Positions 51,301 to 58,300 of a stretch of DNA of 64,000 nucleotides are shown one piece after another; positions within the stretch are counted from its first letter, which is position 1; each line of letters starts with the position of its first letter. The notes under the pieces were generated by a model. The model was given only the letters and a program-made list of their open reading frames with translations, was not told the DNA's origin and ran no database searches. The DNA is from Conus ventricosus. Lineage: Eukaryota; Mollusca; Gastropoda; Neogastropoda; Conidae. A program made the translations under genes and the position numbers. The stretch covers positions 31,951,799-32,015,798 of the forward strand of contig CM031609.1 in the NCBI GenBank assembly GCA_018398815.1, in the 5' to 3' direction.

Positions 51301-54300
51301 GTTTAATTCAGCATTTGTCATGTTAGCACTTAGAACCTTGACATTGATTTGCTTGCAGACACTGATGGTAGTAAGACGTCTACAAAATTTGATTGAAGTG
51401 TAGTCAAATATTGTCAGGTTATAGGGAGATAGACAGAAATGAAGACAATACCCTGCCTGCAGTGATATGCCAGTGTGCAGTGACTGATAACAACAGTATA
51501 GAGGAACCCTTCAGCAACTACTTCCATATGTCTTTCATCAACTGTGTCGTAGTGGGTGAGATGTTTATTAGAAAGAAATCTAGAACAGAGAAGAAGAAAA
51601 ATCTTTTTCCCAGAAAAAGCATGTCTTCAGAATGAGAGAGCAATTATTAAGAGGTAAATCTAGAAGAAGAAAGTGTTGTAGAAAAATAAGTCCTAAGAAG
51701 GAGGGAATCTCTGTAGGGAAGGAAAATTAGAGAAGAAGAAAAAAAGAAACGGGAAAAGGATGTAAAAAAAAAAAAGTTTTCATAGCAAGAGTCTTCATGC
51801 AAAGGATGATTCTGAGAGGTTTGATGATGATGATCACCGGCAGATGAAAGAGAAATGTCCTATTTTTCTATATTAATGTCAGATTTTGAAATTTTGGATT
51901 TTCCTGAAGGTCATCTAATTCACCGCTTCGGCATCACGAAAACGACTGCACCGCATCAAACAGAACATCGATTCCAAATGCCGCACAGCGTGGCGTCGGC
52001 GGCAACGGGCATGCCACTGACGGTGAAAGCTTTCCGCGGCAAGTCGCCGTCTACCTACGTCAACTCAACAACCACATGGGAGACATGAGCGGCAGTGACG
52101 AAGAATCTATTAGCCAAGATGGGGAGTTACATATACATCAGGTTGGTTGGGCAGCATTGCTTTTTTTTTTTTTTTTTTATTTCTTTCATACAGCATGAGG
52201 CATCAGTCACCATCGACACACAGCCGTTAAAAGCAGATATGGCAAGAAAAATTGACAATTTTATTTTCAGATTGTTTATCTGTACAATTTCTGAGCATTC
52301 TGTTAATACATTTTTCCATAATACACACAATATGATGAACATAAAAACAAGCATGGTTTTTTTTTATAATCTCGGCTAGAAATTCTTTGAGTGGTAATAG
52401 CACTGTAGTTTGTAACATTTTGTTGTCTTTTATATCACTTAATGGTTTGACTGAGTAGCAACTAGTGTTGCTAACTGTTTAATATGAAATCTCATCTTGT
52501 TCAGTCTCACACTTTGATAATGTACAGAAACATACTAACAACAGTGGGGCAAAAACAAAGCAGCAAGAGCGTAAGACTTTCTCCCAGAGTATGCAGTGAA
52601 TTGGGTATTGAAAAATTGTGTGTTAGGAAAACTTATGCTCACTGTAGTTACTGTGATATCAACTTTAGTTTTGCCCATTCTAGCAAATTCAGCATCAGTC
52701 ACCTTGGTCAGTATAAAATTGCCCTCCTTTGAATACACATGGTCTTTTTTTAATCCCTATTGTCGTAGAAAAGTACAACAATAGCAGTTATAAGATGAGC
52801 AGGTCTGGATTTTTACGAATCAGGTTTTGTTTTGCTTGTATGTGTGTATTTTATGCCTTCTAATTTTGGTTTTTAAACGTTTAGAGAAATTAAGTTAGGG
52901 TAAAACAACAACAACAACAATCTCATTTCAATGCATTTTCCAGTTGGCGTGAGGGGGGGATGCAAGCTGTTGGCATTTAAGCTTGTTTGTTGTGATCGTC
53001 ATATTTTTCCTTCTGTGGGTCATTGTTCAGCCTATTTTTTTCTTACACAATTCAAATTTTGTTCTTAGAAGTTTTTCCAGGGTTTTCCAACACCAATAAA
53101 AAAAAAAAAAAAGAAATCTCACGAACAAACATGAGAAATTTTTGGTTTATTTGACTGTAGTCTCGGACACTTATGTAGGAACAAAAGTAAAAGAAATGGA
53201 GAAAAACCTCCAGATTTCAGAATTCAGATTCAGCCCCCTTTTAAAACCTAAGCTGTCACAACAAAAATGGGGAGTTGTATTATACTCCCTGTTTGGCTAG
53301 TATACTTACCATGTCAGACAATAGCATTCACGGCAGTTAGTCAGCTCTGCCAGGCCGAAGTTTTTGTGTGGCTAATGCAGTAATAAGACAGTCACGTGAT
53401 GCCCACCCGCTTCGCCGTAGGAAGAAAGCCAGTGTCAACCTCCCGTAACCTCATTATCGAGGCCTGCGCGCAAGGTAACCCCAGAAGTTGGCGCTAGTGG
53501 GAAGGCAGGGCGGGCATTAGAGTCTGACATGGTAAGTATACTAGCCAAACAGGGAGTATAATACAAACTCCCCATTTTTGCGTCTATATACTGTACCATG
53601 TCAGACAATAGCAGAATTCATGGAAAAGGAGGAGGGCGAGTGCCCTAGTGGTTCTGGGGTTACCGATATGGATGCATTAGCCGCCACAAAGGATATCCCA
53701 TTGAACCATCAGCCCTGGTCTTGCGGATGTCCCTTAAATAAAATTTTATGAAGGGATTTTCGAACGCCAGAAGGCTGCCTCTGGAGGTTTGGCGCATTGG
53801 GAACAGAGTGCTGGGAATGCTGCCGAAGCGGCGAGCGCTCTGAGCTCTGAGCCCGGGGGACAAGACGGGGAGGTCCTGGGATGCTGGGATAGGCCGTTAC
53901 TGACCGTCTTGGAGAGCCACCTAGAGACAGTGGCAGTGAGAGGGTCTTCCGTGTTACTGGGTATGATGGAAATAAGGAGACGTCTTTGCGAAAAGCGCCT
54001 GGGCGCGAGAGTTCCCGTAGTGTGTTAGACCTCGAGAGGGGCAAAGGGCTATGTTCCGAAGAGGTGTCTCCCCTAGTGTATCCGCCAGCGGGCGGATGAC
54101 GAGGTAAGGAGAGGCACTACCGGGTTTCCTTGGTTCTTAGCTAGGAAATTTTCGGGAAGGAACTTAGTGAGAGACGGTCCGTCTCTGTGGAAGGCAATGT
54201 CTCTGGGGTCCCCGCTAAGGGCATGGATCTCGCTCGCCTTCTGGCGGAAGCGAGGGCGAGAGGAAGGTAGTCTTCATAGACAGAAGGTCGAAGGGAATGG

Positions 54301-55305
54301 AGGAGACAGGCTCAAAGGGGGGTTTCCTGAGGACGTCAAGTAAGTGAAGAGGTCCCAAAGGGAACACGTCTAGGGGATTGGGCCTCACGAAGAGCAGCCC
54401 CTCTGGAGATCTGTCTGAGAAGGAAGTCATTCTCAAGGAAGGTCCCGCCATTGGCGGATGGTCGTGCAGATGGGCCGACCTGTTAGCCCCGGATGGAGCT
54501 AGCAGAGAGGTTAAGGTGGGACAGGAAATTTCCTATCTGGATATTGGAGGGGCGATTGTGAGAGACAGAATTGTCTTCACACCATGAGACCCATTTCCTC
54601 CATCTGTAAATGTAAAGGGGACTCTGTGCTAGCTCTGCGAGAGGACATGGCTAGGTCTCGGAGTTCCTGAGAGGCCCCAGCGATAGAGAGGATATTGAGG
54701 ACGGACTGGGACCTGTCCGTTCGAGAGGTGGATCTAGCTGCTTGCAACCGGGCTGGCACAGAAGCCAGGCGTGGAGGCGAAGCATCTGGGATTGGCGTGA
54801 GGGAGACCCGAACGGGGTTGCCTGAGCATGTCCCACCTGGTGTTCAACCGAAGAGGGGGTGCGTGAGTGAGGGACTTGAGGTCCGGTAACCAGGACTGAG
54901 TGGGCCACCACGGGCTATGAGAATGAGCCTGGGTCTCTCGAGTCTCGCCTTCCTGATCACCTTGTGGAGGATCGGGAAGCGAGGGAAGGCGTAAGCTATG
55001 AGGCCGGACATGGGAAGGGATAGGGCGTCGATGGAGGAAGCCGGGGTTCGAGACCGGAGACCATACACTGGCAGACGATAGTTGAACCGTGAGGCAGACA
55101 GGTCGATCATGGGTCTGAACCAATGTTCCCACACGGTTGTTAGGGTATGCCTGCTGATGGGTCCATTCCGTGTGGAGGACAGACTTGGAGAGGCTGAGAG
55201 TGTCTGCCAGGATATTGTGTGTCCCTGCTATGTGTCTCGCGCGAAGGTGACCCCCTGCGTGTGACACCAGTGGAGGAGGGCCTTCACGGAGGGAGAGGCC
55301 CCGTG

Positions 55306-55341
<36 letters not shown>

Positions 55342-58300
55342 TTTGTTGATGTAACAAGCTACCGAAGTGTTGTCCGTGAAAGGAGAACGAATCGGTGGGA
55401 GACTATGGACTGGAAGTGGAGGAGGGCGAGCCTGACCGCTTCCAGTTCCAAGATGTTGATGTGAAGACGAGCAGTCAGGATCCCAAACCCCCGAGGCGTG
55501 ACTGCTCTCCAAATGGGCCCCCAGCCCGAGTTGGAGGCGTCTGTGTAAAGTTCCAGGGCCTGGGAAGGGAGGGAGATGGGAACTCCGGGGGCCAGGGTGG
55601 ATGGGCTGAGCCACTCCTCCGTGGCCCAAACGAACCAAGGCCCTAGGGGAATGGTCTGGTTCAGCTGTCGTTGGTCTGGGACCAATGACGGCGGAACTCC
55701 CTCTGAAGCTGTCGCTTGGGAACTCTGCCTAGGGGAATGAAAGGAGACAGGGACTCCATCATCCCCAGAAGGGACGAAAGTGTCCTTGCCGAAGTTAGGG
55801 AGAGAGTCGAAGGTGGGAGATGGGGTCCACTAGGCGAGCGGAACTCTCCGGGGTCGGGGAGACTACCATGGAGGTGGTGTCGAAGCTCATGCCCAGAGAG
55901 GTGAATCGCTGAGTGGGCGAGAGCTCGCATTTGGAGGGGTTGGTGACGAACCCCAGAGAGGAACAAAGGTGTAGTAGTTTGGAGGTATGGGATTGGGCCA
56001 GGGCCTGAGTGGGAGCCCGAGTTGGAGGGGTAGTGTAGAGGTTGAACTAGTGTCACTCTCCCTACCCATCAGCTTGAAAAGACTGGAACACGAACGGCGT
56101 GTAAAAAGATACTGAGCCACGCGCTTGTGTGGCCATAGTCAGCATGAGTGTGTTGTTTTCGAGCCCATAGATGCCAAATGAGGCGATCTTTTGCACACTG
56201 AACATAGAACGTAATGTTGTTTTGGGGATCCTTAGCAACCAGTACTGCTTACCTTGACCCCAGGTCCTGAAATGCACACTTTCCTGACATATCGATTGCC
56301 TGAGCACCGACGGGGGAAAATGGCGGAAGCAAGTATCGCGTCTTGACGCGAAACGAGACTATGAGAAACTGGGACGAGACCTTGAGAAAAATCAATACTT
56401 CAATGCGAGCGTCGTCTGCTAGGCTAGGGCCGTTTGTCGGAACCCATTGCGAGCAGATTTCAGTGCAAGTACAGACTGCTTCCAGTTCTACTGGAACCCT
56501 GATCTTGCAGACGAGACGTAGGTAGCGTCTTGAAATAGGAGTATAAGGATGGAGTCCCCATGGGCGACTCCCCCAGTTACCTCGGGACCGTGTCTTGCTG
56601 GCAGAGAGGGATATTAGGGCGTTTGGCGGGCCGTGCGGTGTGGGCAGGTGGACTGCCTGGGATAGGGTTTGAGCGGGAGTCAGTCTCCTGGTATCGCAGT
56701 CGAATAGCTGCCAAACAGCGACTGGTCCTGCCCAGGGATGCACCGCAAGGCCGACTTGAGCGCCTGGGAGGGGTTGGACCGTGACAGCACGGCCTGAGAG
56801 ATTGGCCTGTGATAGTACAGCATCTCTCACTGCCAACAGGCAGTTAAAGTGACTCTGGCTGCGCTGTCCGCCTCAGCCGAAAGGTGATGCGATATCTTGT
56901 GAATAAGAAAGCGCATCAGGGGGTCGCCAAACAAGCTAGAGTCTGTCTCAGTGTCGTCAGCGTCTGAAGACACAGAGGCAGTGCCGTAGTCCTTGAGGAA
57001 AAACTCCTACTGGAGCTGCGTTAGGGGCTGACAAGAAGTCAATCCCCGGCGGAGGGACGGCCTGTGCACCCCTGGCGAAAGATGCCGATCTGTCCCACAA
57101 GGGGATGAGGGTCTGGGGGGCGACTATCCTTGGCCGTGATAGCTGGGCAGGAGGAACCCGGCGTAACGGAAAAGGAGAAAATGTTGTCAGAGGGAGGGGA
57201 TTCCTTAACAACAAGATCTGGGCGCCAGCTTTCCAAGGTGGAAAAGTCACCAAGACTGGGGGAGGGAGCCCTCAACCCCGTCCTCAGGCTGTGGGTCAGT
57301 GTTCCTGAAAGGGATGTTCAGATCCACCTTCAGGGGGCCAGGACAGGGGTGCGTGGGAGTCCCGCCCTCATTGGGTAGTGGGGGAATACGAGGACGGGTC
57401 CCTGGTGGCTCCATACTCGGCAGGCAGACTAGGGGATCGCCGATCGGACAGCGCCCGAGAGGGAGGGGGACCCAGGTCGATCCAGCTGAAAGAAGCCGGA
57501 TGCCACATGCGACCGAAGATGGAGTCAGAATGGGTGTCAGCCCTAAGCCACTGGTTCCTCTCGGGGGCATGGAGCCACCGGTCCCCGGGGAGTACGCAGG
57601 GCTGTGGCGGCCCTGGGGCAGGGTTTCCTCGGGGACCCGGGTAACCTGGGGCACCATGGGGTGGGTAGCGAGAAGGCGAGCTCTCGTACCCGCCCCGGGG
57701 AGAGCACTGCCTCCTGCGTCTCCCGGGTGCGGTCCATGCCGGCCCCTGCATGGCAGGGTGGCCGGTGGGTGGCATGGTAGCCGAGTCCCTGGCCGCGTGG
57801 AAGCGGACTGGGAAGGCTGCAGTGACGAGGACCACCTCAAGGGACCAAAGGTTACCCCTAGTCCCGCTGGTCGATCCTCCCCCCGGAGGAACGGGACTGC
57901 GGACGTTGCCCAATAGGGGAGCGAAAGAAGTCCGCTCCCCAACGTCCTGTACCCTAGGGGAAAGTGCAACAGTCGATCGGGGTGGTTCGACCGTCGGGGG
58001 TGAGGGCGCAGATCCGACCTAGTCGATGCCTGCGTCCCTGACCCGGAGTTGTGGTCAGTGGGGGAGACCCACCAAAGACTGCCCACAACTCCTCCACCGG
58101 AGTGATGACGCTCCTCGTGTCCGAGTGGTGGCTGCACTCGGACACGGTTGGGGAAGCGTGATGGGACAGCGTGACGGTAGTGGGGGGCAAGCTAACGCCA
58201 CGAGTCTCATCTGATCGAGTGACGGGCGGTGATTCCGGCCGCGAGTCGTCACCCGTGCCGGTCCGCGCCTCGGTAAGGTTCCCCGGGGGCCGAGGGTCGC

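Noticed and set aside
57299..57916. 205-codon plus-strand open frame
   Set aside because: GC-rich antisense shadow of the DIRS gag region.
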